DNA of 59,671 nt from a virus. Positions 44,569 through 53,227 of the stretch are shown one piece after another. Every line of letters begins with the position of its first letter. Positions within the stretch are counted from its first letter, which is position 1. The stretch is taken from positions 1 to 59,671 of IMG/VR virus record IMGVR_UViG_3300024346_007537; one strand, written 5' to 3'. Both the position numbers and the translations under genes were made by a program. The notes under the pieces are model-generated. The model did no database searches. It was given only the letters and a program-made list of their open reading frames with translations, and had not been told where the DNA came from.

Positions 44569-47337
44569 ATGATTAAAGAGATAATCTCACAGGAGGTAAT
44601 CGAGGAATTTCTCAATGGTTCCGATCCCGAAAAGTATATCGTAGGTATAGAGTACGAGTACAAAACAAACACAATTTACAAAATTATCCAAGATCCTGAA
44701 AAAGGTAAGATTATTCGTAAGGATACTCTAACCCCATTTCTTTGGGTTAATGACATTAGTAGTTTAAATTTTTACGGAAGAGACAAAGCTCGACAACGTA
44801 AAAAGATGATTGAATATGGTATTAAGATCGAAAAGTTAGAGGATAAAGGTCACCAACGACTTATGGAGGGTTATAATTACATCGTGAAAAGTACCAAAGG
44901 TTATGGACCTTTGTTGGATTTTTTCAGACAAGGTGGTATTAATCCGTGGGATGAAGATGTAAGAAACCACTTTATTCTGTTAAACCCAAAAGAACAATTT
45001 CTCATTCAAAAAGAAAAAAGACTCTTTAAGGGATTAGAAGATTATGACGACGTTCATCGTTTAGTGTTTGATATTGAAACAACGGGTCTTGATCCTGAGG
45101 TAGATAAGATAATTCTTATTGGGATGAAGGATAATCGAGATTTTGTTCAGATTATTGATGCTTTCGGTGAAGATGGTGAGGCGAGGTGTATCATAGAGTT
45201 CTTTAAACACTTGAGGGAATTAAAACCAACAACCATTGCCGGATATAACTCATCATTCTTTGATTTTCCTTTTATTTTAAAGAGGTGTGAGAAATTAGGT
45301 ATTAACCCTAAAGAACATACTCAGATATTTCATGCTCAGGGAATTAAAGAACGTGAAGGAATGTTAAAATTAGCCAATGAGGTTGAATACTACACACAAC
45401 ACATTATTTGGGGAATGAACATTCTCGATATTGCACATTCTGTTCGTCGATCTCAAGCAATTAACTCGGACATTAAATCGTGGGGGTTAAAGTATATCAC
45501 AAAATATCTTGGAGCCGAAAAGAAGAATCGTGTATATGTTGAGGGATCACAGATATCAAACATCTATATTGATAATGAAAGTTTTTATATGAATCCTGAA
45601 ACAGGTAAGTATAAAAAGATTGGGTCACCTGGCACTGAAAACCTATTAGAAAGATTTCCAAATGTTTATGAGGTTTGGACAGGTAGAAAAATAGTGGAAC
45701 AGTACCTTGAAGATGATTTATATGAGACTATGGTTGTTGACGATTCATTTAGTCAATCAACATTTTTACTATCTAAGGTTGTACCCGCAACTTATGAAAG
45801 AGTCTCTACCATGGGAACAGCAACACTATGGAAGTTAATAATGTTAGCGTGGTCATATAAACATGATTTAGCAGTACCTAAAAAAGATGAACGTAGACCA
45901 ATAACGGGTGGTTTGTCAAGATTACTAAACGTTGGTTATGAAACTAACGTAGTTAAGTTTGATTACTCTTCACTATATCCATCAATACAGTTAGTGTATG
46001 ATGTGTTTCCCGATTGTGATGTAATGGGTGTTCAGAAGTCGATGTTAAAGTACTTCCGAGATGTTCGTATAAATTACAAATTATTGGCGGCTGAACATTA
46101 TAAGACAGATCCTGAACTATCAGAAAAATACAACAGAAAACAACTACCAATTAAGATTTTCATTAATGCATACTTTGGTTCATTGTCAGCACCTCACGTA
46201 TTCCCATGGGGTGATATGGATATGGGTGAAACTATCACATGTGTCGGAAGACAAAGTCTTAGAATGATGATCATGTATTTCCAAGGTATTGGGTATAAAC
46301 CACTTGTAATGGATACGGATGGTGTTAACTTTTCTGCACCTAAAGACATGGAAAGTCGTAAGTACATAGGTAAGGGGTTAAATGGTCTTGTTGTCAAGGA
46401 TAAAGAATATGAGGGTCTTGAAGCGGACACTGCGGAATTTAACGATATCTTTATGAGAGGTGAGATGGGTCTTGATATTGATTATGTTTGTCCCGCAACC
46501 ATTAATCTTGCAAGGAAAAACTATGTTTTAAAGAAACCAAATGGTGGTGTTAAATTAACAGGTAACACAATTAAATCAAAAAATCTTTCAGGTTATATTG
46601 TTGATTTTCTTGATAAGGGTTTAAGGTTATTACTTGATGGTAAAGGACATGAATTTATTGAGTATTACTACAGTTACATTGAAGTCATATACAACCAAGA
46701 AATACCATTAGCGAAGATTGCTAATAAATCGAGAGTTAAACAATCAATAGATGATTATAAAAAACACATACAGAAAAGAACCAAAAGTGGGTCTTTAATG
46801 TCTCGAAAAGCACACATGGAGTTAATCATGGCCAATGGTTATAATGCGGGTCTTGGTGAAACAATATTCTATGTTAATAATGGTACTGCCAAATCTCACG
46901 GGGATGTATCAAAAAAACCAAAGACTGATGAAGTAAAAATAAATTGTTACATGATTACCGAAAAAGAAATGTCTGACAATCCTGAAATGAAAGGTGAATA
47001 TAACATCGCTCGATACGTAAATACATTTAACAAAAGAATAGAACCACTTATGGTTGTCTTTAGTCCTGAGATACGTAACGATATAATGGTAGATAATCCT
47101 GAGAAAAGACAATACTTTACACCCACACAGTGTAAGTTAGATTCGGGTAACCCTATGAAAGAGGGTGGTCAAGACAACTTCGACGATGTAATGACATTAT
47201 CTGAAACTGAAGTGATTTTTTGGAATAAGATAAAGAGGGATCCATTCTTTCTATACTTAGATGATAGTCTTAAACATATTGACCAACATTGGGTTAAACA
47301 CAATAGAAGTCTATTAGATTTTGAAATAGAGGAATAG
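44569..47337 (+). CDS. gp43: Family B DNA polymerase gp43
   Basis: 922 residues (T4: 898). Exonuclease: DIE at 168-170 (VFDIETTGLD) and YNSSFFDFPFI. Polymerase: motif A DYSSLYPS at 465-472, motif B KIFINAYFGS at 529-538, motif C DTDG at 582-585 (T4 and most family B enzymes have DTDS), and the ARKNYVLKK region. It replicates the phage genome with proofreading. It is preceded by a host-type promoter and a leader hairpin, and followed by a strong terminator. Convergent to gp13. Confidence 0.97.
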   Translation: MIKEIISQEVIEEFLNGSDPEKYIVGIEYEYKTNTIYKIIQDPEKGKIIRKDTLTPFLWVNDISSLNFYGRDKARQRKKMIEYGIKIEKLEDKGHQRLMEGYNYIVKSTKGYGPLLDFFRQGGINPWDEDVRNHFILLNPKEQFLIQKEKRLFKGLEDYDDVHRLVFDIETTGLDPEVDKIILIGMKDNRDFVQIIDAFGEDGEARCIIEFFKHLRELKPTTIAGYNSSFFDFPFILKRCEKLGINPKEHTQIFHAQGIKEREGMLKLANEVEYYTQHIIWGMNILDIAHSVRRSQAINSDIKSWGLKYITKYLGAEKKNRVYVEGSQISNIYIDNESFYMNPETGKYKKIGSPGTENLLERFPNVYEVWTGRKIVEQYLEDDLYETMVVDDSFSQSTFLLSKVVPATYERVSTMGTATLWKLIMLAWSYKHDLAVPKKDERRPITGGLSRLLNVGYETNVVKFDYSSLYPSIQLVYDVFPDCDVMGVQKSMLKYFRDVRINYKLLAAEHYKTDPELSEKYNRKQLPIKIFINAYFGSLSAPHVFPWGDMDMGETITCVGRQSLRMMIMYFQGIGYKPLVMDTDGVNFSAPKDMESRKYIGKGLNGLVVKDKEYEGLEADTAEFNDIFMRGEMGLDIDYVCPATINLARKNYVLKKPNGGVKLTGNTIKSKNLSGYIVDFLDKGLRLLLDGKGHEFIEYYYSYIEVIYNQEIPLAKIANKSRVKQSIDDYKKHIQKRTKSGSLMSRKAHMELIMANGYNAGLGETIFYVNNGTAKSHGDVSKKPKTDEVKINCYMITEKEMSDNPEMKGEYNIARYVNTFNKRIEPLMVVFSPEIRNDIMVDNPEKRQYFTPTQCKLDSGNPMKEGGQDNFDDVMTLSETEVIFWNKIKRDPFFLYLDDSLKHIDQHWVKHNRSLLDFEIEE

Positions 47338-47343
47338 AATTAT

Positions 47344-47371
47344 GGGGGTTGAAATAATACCCCCTTATTTT
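47344..47371. terminator. Bidirectional terminator between gp43 and gp13
   Basis: GGGGGT-loop-ACCCCC followed by TTATTTTTT; lies between convergent genes and touches the gp13 stop. Confidence 0.8.
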
Positions 47372-48490
47372 TTAGATTCCAAGGAATGGAGATTGGAATG
47401 GTCTATACTTAAGTGATTTATTTAAGTTTTCCGCTTCATTACCTTTTCTTTCTAACATTTTGTCAGGACGTAATCTTTCCAATCGTTGTGTTAGTTCTTC
47501 AACAAGTTTTGTTTTCTCGTCCTTACCTTCAGTTAAAAGTGAGTTATAATCTAATTTAACTTCACTATCGGGAACTCTTAAGTCTCCTGAAAATTTAGAA
47601 TATACTCTTCCTAACCCTTCTTTAGAATATGCTATTAGATACTTACGTACCCAATTCTGTGCTGGTCTGTTAAGTGTCTCCCATGTAAGTTCTTCTGTTT
47701 CAATATCAGAAGGTAACTTTATAATATCTTTGTTTTTTGCTAAACAGTCATCACGATCGTGGGTATCATAATACCAATACCACACATAATAGTTATGTTT
47801 CTGCACAGAACCAAAATCAAACCTACCACCTGGTGTATTATAAAGATGGACGTGTTTTTTTCCTTCAGGACCCGCAGTAACACGATACGTAAGTTCACCA
47901 CCAATTAAACGGTTTTTTAAACCCCTATCTTGCATTCTTGCCAATAAATCATAAGCCGGCATCATAAAGTAAGAACCTGAGGTTCCCATTTGTGCAAATC
48001 CACCAACACCACCAGAACCTACACCACCAAGACCACCAAATCCACCTAAAAATGGATCCACGATTGAATCAGTTAATTCTGCTCTTGTAAACCAAAGAAG
48101 TTCGTTTATTTCTCTTCCCGCAGCAATTTCATACATTTGTTGGTTAGCAACCAATTCTATTTTATCTAACTTCAACTCCGACTCACCACCTGTTTGAAGA
48201 CCTACAATTTTAGAATATGCGTGTGAATATTGTGTTTCATAGTCAACCGATCTCGTAGTGAACGCTCTTGTTAAGGATTGTGTATCAACATTTAACCCAG
48301 CTAATGATGACCACTGTGATTCGATTAACCAATCACTTACATATTGTTCATATTCGTCAAGTGCTAACTCAAGGAATGTATCCATCTGTTCTTCCGTCAA
48401 CTCGATAGAACGAATCGGCATACCTAAAAGATGAAAAACCTGTGAGTATAACTTCTCTTTGTTTGTTGGTGTTATAATTGTGCTTGGCAT
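47372..48490 (-). CDS. gp13: Neck protein gp13-like
   Basis: 372 residues (T4 gp13: 309). The N-terminal pattern GMPIRSIELTEEQMDTFLEL and ALDEYEQYVSDWLIESQWSS matches gp13 neck proteins, as does EELTWETLNRPAQNWVRKYL near 270. A Gly-rich loop (FLGGFGGLGGVGSGGVGGFA) around 145-165 is an insertion. With gp14 it closes the filled head and joins it to the tail. Own late-type box, divergent from 48549-49421. Confidence 0.8.
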   Translation of the reverse strand: MPSTIITPTNKEKLYSQVFHLLGMPIRSIELTEEQMDTFLELALDEYEQYVSDWLIESQWSSLAGLNVDTQSLTRAFTTRSVDYETQYSHAYSKIVGLQTGGESELKLDKIELVANQQMYEIAAGREINELLWFTRAELTDSIVDPFLGGFGGLGGVGSGGVGGFAQMGTSGSYFMMPAYDLLARMQDRGLKNRLIGGELTYRVTAGPEGKKHVHLYNTPGGRFDFGSVQKHNYYVWYWYYDTHDRDDCLAKNKDIIKLPSDIETEELTWETLNRPAQNWVRKYLIAYSKEGLGRVYSKFSGDLRVPDSEVKLDYNSLLTEGKDEKTKLVEELTQRLERLRPDKMLERKGNEAENLNKSLKYRPFQSPFLGI

Positions 48491-48497
48491 ATCTTAC

Positions 48498-48528
48498 TTG
48501 ATTTATTAATATAAATAGTTTATATTTG
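48498..48528 (+). promoter_or_regulatory. Host-type promoter TTG-N20-TATATTTG
   Basis: TTG at 48498-48500 and TATATTTG at 48521-48528. Same elements and spacing as before gp43. Drives the unknown gene at 48549 with a ~15-nt leader. Confidence 0.7.
48510..48517 (-). promoter_or_regulatory. Late-type box TATTTATA for gp13
   Basis: AACTATTTATATTAAT on the minus strand, 19 nt before ATG 48490; interleaved with the host-type promoter of the opposite gene. Confidence 0.6.
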
Positions 48529-48548
48529 GAATAATCACACATTTAATT

Positions 48549-49421
48549 ATGGTATCAGAAGAACAATTACAAAAAATCAGAAATAAACACAAATCTAAGT
48601 TAGATATATGGAGATACATTAACAGTGTAAGTCCATTAAGAAAGAAACTAAGTTGGAAGATAATGGGTATTGTTAGAATTATTTGGGAAGATCGGGGATT
48701 ACCACGATACGGTCAAATTATTGAATCAGATGGGAGTACATCTGAAGTGGGTGTTTATGATTATAACCCCGAAAATGACAAATACGACCATAGGAGTGGA
48801 ATAAACTACACAAACACAAGTTACACACAACATAAATATTTAGAGAAGAAACTAAAAGAATTGTACGGTTACGAGTTACCATATGAGAGAGATTCTGACG
48901 GAGGTTTTATTGGGGACACTGTGATTGATACAATAAATGAATTTGCTGAACATTTATATAACCATAGATTCGAGATTTTTGAAGATGGAAAAATAAAAGA
49001 CTCTTTAGACGATATTAAAACAAGTTGTGTTAGTGCAGGAAATAAATCTCAGAAATTAATTGAATCTAATCACAAATTGATTTGGACTGATTCTGTTGGG
49101 TATATTGATGATGACATATTAATAGGTGGAAGTTCTCAAGACTTTAAAGGTATTGACGGTGTAATAAAATTTAAAGATAGGGAGGAAACCAATCAAGTAA
49201 AATCGTGTGGTGGGTGGTCAACTTTGTCGGACGGTAATTACAAAATAAAGGTTACCACATCAATATCTCAATATAGGGACATAGATTATATATCATTTAC
49301 ATATAAAGGTGATATAATAGTCTTTAAAATAGATATGGAATTAATAGAGACGGTACATACAGATAACGTGTATTTTATTTTTGATTCTTCTCTTCTATTT
49401 TTTACCAATCGATTTGATTAA
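48549..49421 (+). CDS. Candidate PD-(D/E)xK-superfamily nuclease, early gene
   Basis: 290 residues, basic N-terminus. KGIDGVIKFKDREETNQVKS (Asp203 ... Gln216-V-Lys218) has the D-G-I ... Q-x-K arrangement of Mrr-like restriction endonuclease folds, followed by strands (DYISFTYKGDIIVFKIDMEL) expected for the core. The N-terminal 150 residues are not recognised. It is the only + gene between gp13 and the helicase, both minus, and has a host-type promoter, so it may act early (host DNA breakdown, defence or homing). Its 3' end overlaps the helicase by 27 bp. Confidence 0.5.
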   Translation: MVSEEQLQKIRNKHKSKLDIWRYINSVSPLRKKLSWKIMGIVRIIWEDRGLPRYGQIIESDGSTSEVGVYDYNPENDKYDHRSGINYTNTSYTQHKYLEKKLKELYGYELPYERDSDGGFIGDTVIDTINEFAEHLYNHRFEIFEDGKIKDSLDDIKTSCVSAGNKSQKLIESNHKLIWTDSVGYIDDDILIGGSSQDFKGIDGVIKFKDREETNQVKSCGGWSTLSDGNYKIKVTTSISQYRDIDYISFTYKGDIIVFKIDMELIETVHTDNVYFIFDSSLLFFTNRFD

Positions 49422-51152
49422 TTCTGAACCAAACGTTTCAGAGTATTCCCCATCACCCATAACTTGATCAATAACATTCTTCTTCTTTTGTAGAATATTG
49501 TAAATTGTCATTTCTATTGTGTTTTCAAACACAGGGTAATAAACCAATACACTATTTTTTTGACCAAAACGGTATGCTCTGTCTTCGGCTTGTGAGTGGT
49601 CTGCGGGCACAAACGACAAATCATTCATAATGACAACATCAGCAGCCGTAAGTGTAATACCCACACCCGCCGCTTTAATGTTTCCAATGAAAATCTTTAC
49701 CTTAGGGTCATTCTGAAATCTATCAACCGCTTGTTGTCTACCATCCTTTGACATTCTACCATCAAGGACAACACATTTCTTTTTGTACTTCTCCCTTAAC
49801 ATGTCTAATGAAACTGTAAAATTAGTGAAAACAATCACTTTACGGTCCTGCTCCAATACATTATCAATTAACTCACAGGTATGTTCCACCTTATCAATTG
49901 CAATTAACTGACGTAACCTCATTAAACGATTAAGGGTTACCGTTATACTCTCTTTTGTTTTTTGTTCCTCTGTAATCTTTAAAAACTCCGTTAATTCATC
50001 ATCGTAGAATGAACTCTTCATCTCTAACCACACTGGTGAGATAATTTTTTCTGGTAAATCAAGAACGTCTGTCTTTAATCTTCGTAGAACCACCGCTTTC
50101 GTTTGGTCTCTAAGTTCATTTAGATTACTTGCACCACTTGTATTCCATATCTTTCTACCCCCTACCCTAAATTGATACCCTTTACAGTATCTTATTACGT
50201 ACGTTTTCCAATTTATTGTTAAGGGTGATTTAACAATTTTAAGAAGATTATAGAAATTAATCGGTCTTGATGTCATTGGTGTTCCTGTAAGTAACCAAAC
50301 TTTAGGTATTTTAGTTAAAATATCGTTTAACAATTTAGTTCTTTGTGCTGTTGAGTTTGAAATGTAATGAGCCTCATCGACAATTGCTAAATCAAAACCT
50401 TCATTCACGATTGTTTGGTAACCCTCACTTTCTACGTTATTTTCTGTAGTGTGGAAATTCTTTAAAATGTCGTAATTTATAATATAGTACTTATACTGTG
50501 TTCCCCATTTTCTACCTTCAACAATTAAAACCTCATCCTCACTGTAAAATTCAATCTCTCTCTTCCAATTAATTTTTAAAGATGCGGGACAAACAATTAG
50601 TACTTTTTTTACATCACTTTCCATTGAAGCAATGACGGTACTTGTTGTTTTACCAAGACCCATATCGTCTGCCAAAATAAAATGACTATTAGCAAGTAGT
50701 TTCTCAATTGCCGTTTTTTGGTGTTCCATTGGTGGTCGGTGATCATATGGTGAGTAATCAACTTCCCTATCCAACGTCTTTTCTTCCTGTATAATAGCCG
50801 CCTTTGGTACCCACATAGACATGTGTGGTAAATCTACATTGATGTTACCCCATATGTTAAATGCTTTGTCACTCTCACATAAGAGTTTTTCTACCCAAAT
50901 GTGACGCACTGGTTCAGGTAGTAATCTATCTTCCATTACTTTCTTTCCAAAGTGTTCAGAAATCTCAACATATTTGCGTGCAATTTTAGGTACTGTTTCC
51001 CAATGTTTGAGTACGTAATCGGATTGTGGTCGAGTAAGTGTATGATTTTTACTTGTTTCAAATTTTCTCTTCCACGATAATATTTGGTTATTGTAACCCG
51101 TGTATCCCGTCACAATTTCCCTCGCTTCTATTTCAGGTATCTGTCTTTCCAT
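49395..51152 (-). CDS. SNF2-family DNA helicase/translocase
   Basis: 585 residues from ATG 51152. SF2 motifs: PMEHQKTAIEKLL (Q-like), DMGLGKTT (163-170), DEAH (259-262), LLTGTPMTSRP (III), VIVFTNFTVSLDML (IV), GVGITLTAADVVIMND (V) and QAEDRAYRFGQ (VI, near 525), all of SNF2/SMARCAL1 type. T4 has UvsW (also SF2) for fork regression and origin R-loop removal; a SMARCAL1-like enzyme could do the same job. The longer ORF start is rejected because it crosses the divergent promoter region. Confidence 0.9.
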   Translation of the reverse strand: MERQIPEIEAREIVTGYTGYNNQILSWKRKFETSKNHTLTRPQSDYVLKHWETVPKIARKYVEISEHFGKKVMEDRLLPEPVRHIWVEKLLCESDKAFNIWGNINVDLPHMSMWVPKAAIIQEEKTLDREVDYSPYDHRPPMEHQKTAIEKLLANSHFILADDMGLGKTTSTVIASMESDVKKVLIVCPASLKINWKREIEFYSEDEVLIVEGRKWGTQYKYYIINYDILKNFHTTENNVESEGYQTIVNEGFDLAIVDEAHYISNSTAQRTKLLNDILTKIPKVWLLTGTPMTSRPINFYNLLKIVKSPLTINWKTYVIRYCKGYQFRVGGRKIWNTSGASNLNELRDQTKAVVLRRLKTDVLDLPEKIISPVWLEMKSSFYDDELTEFLKITEEQKTKESITVTLNRLMRLRQLIAIDKVEHTCELIDNVLEQDRKVIVFTNFTVSLDMLREKYKKKCVVLDGRMSKDGRQQAVDRFQNDPKVKIFIGNIKAAGVGITLTAADVVIMNDLSFVPADHSQAEDRAYRFGQKNSVLVYYPVFENTIEMTIYNILQKKKNVIDQVMGDGEYSETFGSELIKSIGKK

Positions 51153-51193
51153 ATAATATATTAAATATAACGAAATCAAATGACATTTTAAAC

Positions 51194-51201
51194 TATTTAT
51201 G
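51194..51201 (+). promoter_or_regulatory. Late-type box TATTTATG, 3 nt before ATG
   Basis: AACTATTTATGTGT then ATG 51205. The ATG at 51199 lies inside the box, so 51205 is the better start. Confidence 0.7.
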
Positions 51202-51204
51202 TGT

Positions 51205-51717
51205 ATGAGTAAAAAGGTTCCAATTACAAGACTGAGTAAATTCTTCTCAACTGAAGATTTTGACCTGAACATACAAATAGGTGAGGAATACCTTCATGGT
51301 GACCTCAATATGAAGTTAGTTCTCTATCGTGTTGATCATGATAGTACCGATACTGATGCTGTATATGCCGAAGTTGGTAAAGATCAAATAAAATTTTACC
51401 CACCTGTGGAGTTTAATGCGTTAGTTAAAATAGAACAACCAAAGAACAGTACATATAAAACTGGTTTGGTTCGATACAATGAACCTGGTAATTTAACGTT
51501 ATCGGTTTATTTAAAACATTTAAATGATTTAGGTATTGATTTAAAGTACGGTGATTTTATTGGTTATCCTGAAACAGAAGAAAAAGTAAGGTATTATACG
51601 GTAAGTAACGATGGGAAGGTAACATCCGACAGTAAACATAATATGTTCGGTTTTAAACCATATTATAGAACCATAACATGTGTTCCGGCACAAGAAGTAG
51701 AATTTAGAGGAGTATAA
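51205..51717 (+). CDS. Probable neck protein, gp14-like
   Basis: 170 residues from ATG 51205. Mostly beta; LKYGDFIGYPETEEKVRYYT followed by KPYYRTITCVP resembles the part of gp14 that reads [20 protein letters not shown], and the gene directly precedes gp15, which fits a neck gene. Shorter than T4 gp14 (256). TAATG junction to gp15. The assignment is tentative. Confidence 0.45.
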   Translation: MSKKVPITRLSKFFSTEDFDLNIQIGEEYLHGDLNMKLVLYRVDHDSTDTDAVYAEVGKDQIKFYPPVEFNALVKIEQPKNSTYKTGLVRYNEPGNLTLSVYLKHLNDLGIDLKYGDFIGYPETEEKVRYYTVSNDGKVTSDSKHNMFGFKPYYRTITCVPAQEVEFRGV

Positions 51718-52949
51718 TGGCAACCCCAAAAAAGAAAAACGACATTAGTATTTACCAAGGAAATGAATTGGTTGATAGAAGACAGGAACTTTTAGATAAG
51801 ATAACCCAAGGGGATTCGTATTTGCCAGATTCTGTTTTACACGATGATTTAGATTTGGGTATGTTGGATTTTGTTAAGAATAATTTTAAAGTTGTTTCTG
51901 ACGGTGATGAAATACCTATTATTCCAAAAATACTCACATTACAAAGATGGGGTGAATTCACAAATACGTGGGACATTTCGGATTTAGATGGTAATATAAA
52001 AATACCATTTATTAGTGTAATAAGAAAACCCGATGTACAACCAGGTACTAACCCAAGTTTACAAAGAACAATACCCGATAGACAACAATTTCATTACGCA
52101 TCTGTACCAACATGGAATGGTACTCAGATGGGTGCTGACATATATAGAATACCACAACCCGTTGCGGTTGATATATCATATGAAGTAACAATATTATGTA
52201 CTCGTTTTAGAGATCTAAATAAATTTAATCAAATTGTTTTACAAAAGTTTTCTTCTCGACAATCATATACTACAGTTAAAGGACACTACGTTCCAATTGT
52301 ATTAGACACTGTTGAAGACAACACACCTGTTGATATTGAATCACGTAGGTTTTATTTACAAAATTATAAATTCACATTACTCGGTTTCTTAATCGATGAT
52401 GAAGAGTTTGAAATTAAACCCGCAGTTAGTCGACTTTTCCTTATGAATGAATTCATAAAATCAAATAACTACGAAAAGAAATTTATGACTAAAAATATTG
52501 AGATCACGATCGCTAAGTTTACTGCGGACGGGACCAATACTGTGTTTAGTGTGGGTGAAACAATTGGTATTCTTTTTACTGTTGAGATTAACGGTATTGT
52601 TCAGACAAGAGATGATGATTTTTTCCACGTTGGATATACCTCAAAAATATCTTTTGCTTCTCCACCAGGTGAGGGATCTATAATTACAATAAAATATTAT
52701 AAAGGTAAATCAAATGTTTTTATTGATAGTTCAGGTAACCCAAGACAAGTCTCTACGGAAGATTTTGAATATACGGGAGAGTCTTTGACGTTCACAACAA
52801 CAAATACGATTGATAGTGTGGTTAGTTTTGACCTAAATGGTTTGACACAATTAGAAGGTGAAGCATTTGAAATTTCAGGTAGAACTACTCTAACCTTATT
52901 AGGTACACCACGTGTTGGTACTATTGTAGGTGTAACTTATCTCCACTAA
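51717..52949 (+). CDS. gp15: Tail sheath stabiliser/terminator gp15-like
   Basis: 410 residues (T4 gp15: 272). The core near 140-240 (YRIPQPVAVDISYEVTILCT, FNQIVLQKFSSRQSYTTVKG, then the SRRFYLQNYKFTLLGFLIDD strand) follows T4 gp15, which caps the tail tube and sheath. After residue ~270 come ~140 extra residues of two beta repeats (TNTVFSVGETIGILFTVEIN; SLTFTTTNTIDSVVSFDLNG), an extension not in T4. It is placed before sheath and tube genes as expected. Confidence 0.75.
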   Translation: MATPKKKNDISIYQGNELVDRRQELLDKITQGDSYLPDSVLHDDLDLGMLDFVKNNFKVVSDGDEIPIIPKILTLQRWGEFTNTWDISDLDGNIKIPFISVIRKPDVQPGTNPSLQRTIPDRQQFHYASVPTWNGTQMGADIYRIPQPVAVDISYEVTILCTRFRDLNKFNQIVLQKFSSRQSYTTVKGHYVPIVLDTVEDNTPVDIESRRFYLQNYKFTLLGFLIDDEEFEIKPAVSRLFLMNEFIKSNNYEKKFMTKNIEITIAKFTADGTNTVFSVGETIGILFTVEINGIVQTRDDDFFHVGYTSKISFASPPGEGSIITIKYYKGKSNVFIDSSGNPRQVSTEDFEYTGESLTFTTTNTIDSVVSFDLNGLTQLEGEAFEISGRTTLTLLGTPRVGTIVGVTYLH

Positions 52950-53108
52950 TTACTCCCCGTAAAGGTCGTCTTTTTTAACCTTACAATGTTGATCTATCCA
53001 CTTTTCAACAACTTTGTACATTTTAAATCCGTTAACATCACAATATTTTTTTAACTTATTATGATGTTCTTCCCCTATTTTAAGGTTTTTACTGTTTTTA
53101 TTCCCCAT
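52950..53108 (-). CDS. Small ribbon-helix-helix-like protein
   Basis: 52 residues from ATG 53108. LKIGEEHHNKLKKYCDVNGF then YKVVEKWIDQHC fits a short beta strand followed by two helices, the ribbon-helix-helix plan of small DNA-binding regulators. Preceded by a TATTTATC box at 3 nt. It lies between gp15 and gp18 on the opposite strand and ends one base after the gp15 stop. Could regulate nearby genes. Confidence 0.5.
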   Translation of the reverse strand: MGNKNSKNLKIGEEHHNKLKKYCDVNGFKMYKVVEKWIDQHCKVKKDDLYGE

Positions 53109-53111
53109 AAA

Positions 53112-53119
53112 GATAAATA
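53112..53119 (-). promoter_or_regulatory. Late-type box TATTTATC, 3 nt before ATG
   Basis: CTATATTTATCTTT then ATG 53108 on the minus strand; this selects the 52-residue start over the upstream in-frame one. Confidence 0.65.
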
Positions 53120-53186
53120 TAGATAAAAAAGGATCCTTAAATATACCCAAATAGAAAACTGTCGGTCTCTTTACTAAAATTCAGGA

Positions 53187-53194
53187 TATTTATA
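53187..53194 (+). promoter_or_regulatory. Late-type box TATTTATA for gp18
   Basis: GATATTTATAATAAACAATA, 33 nt before ATG 53228. Confidence 0.7.
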
Positions 53195-53227
53195 ATAAAC
53201 AATAAAAATATTTAACTAAAGTAATCA

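Noticed and set aside
51153-51272. Upstream extension of the SNF2 helicase
   Set aside because: It is antisense to the start of the gp14-like gene and crosses the divergent promoter boxes.
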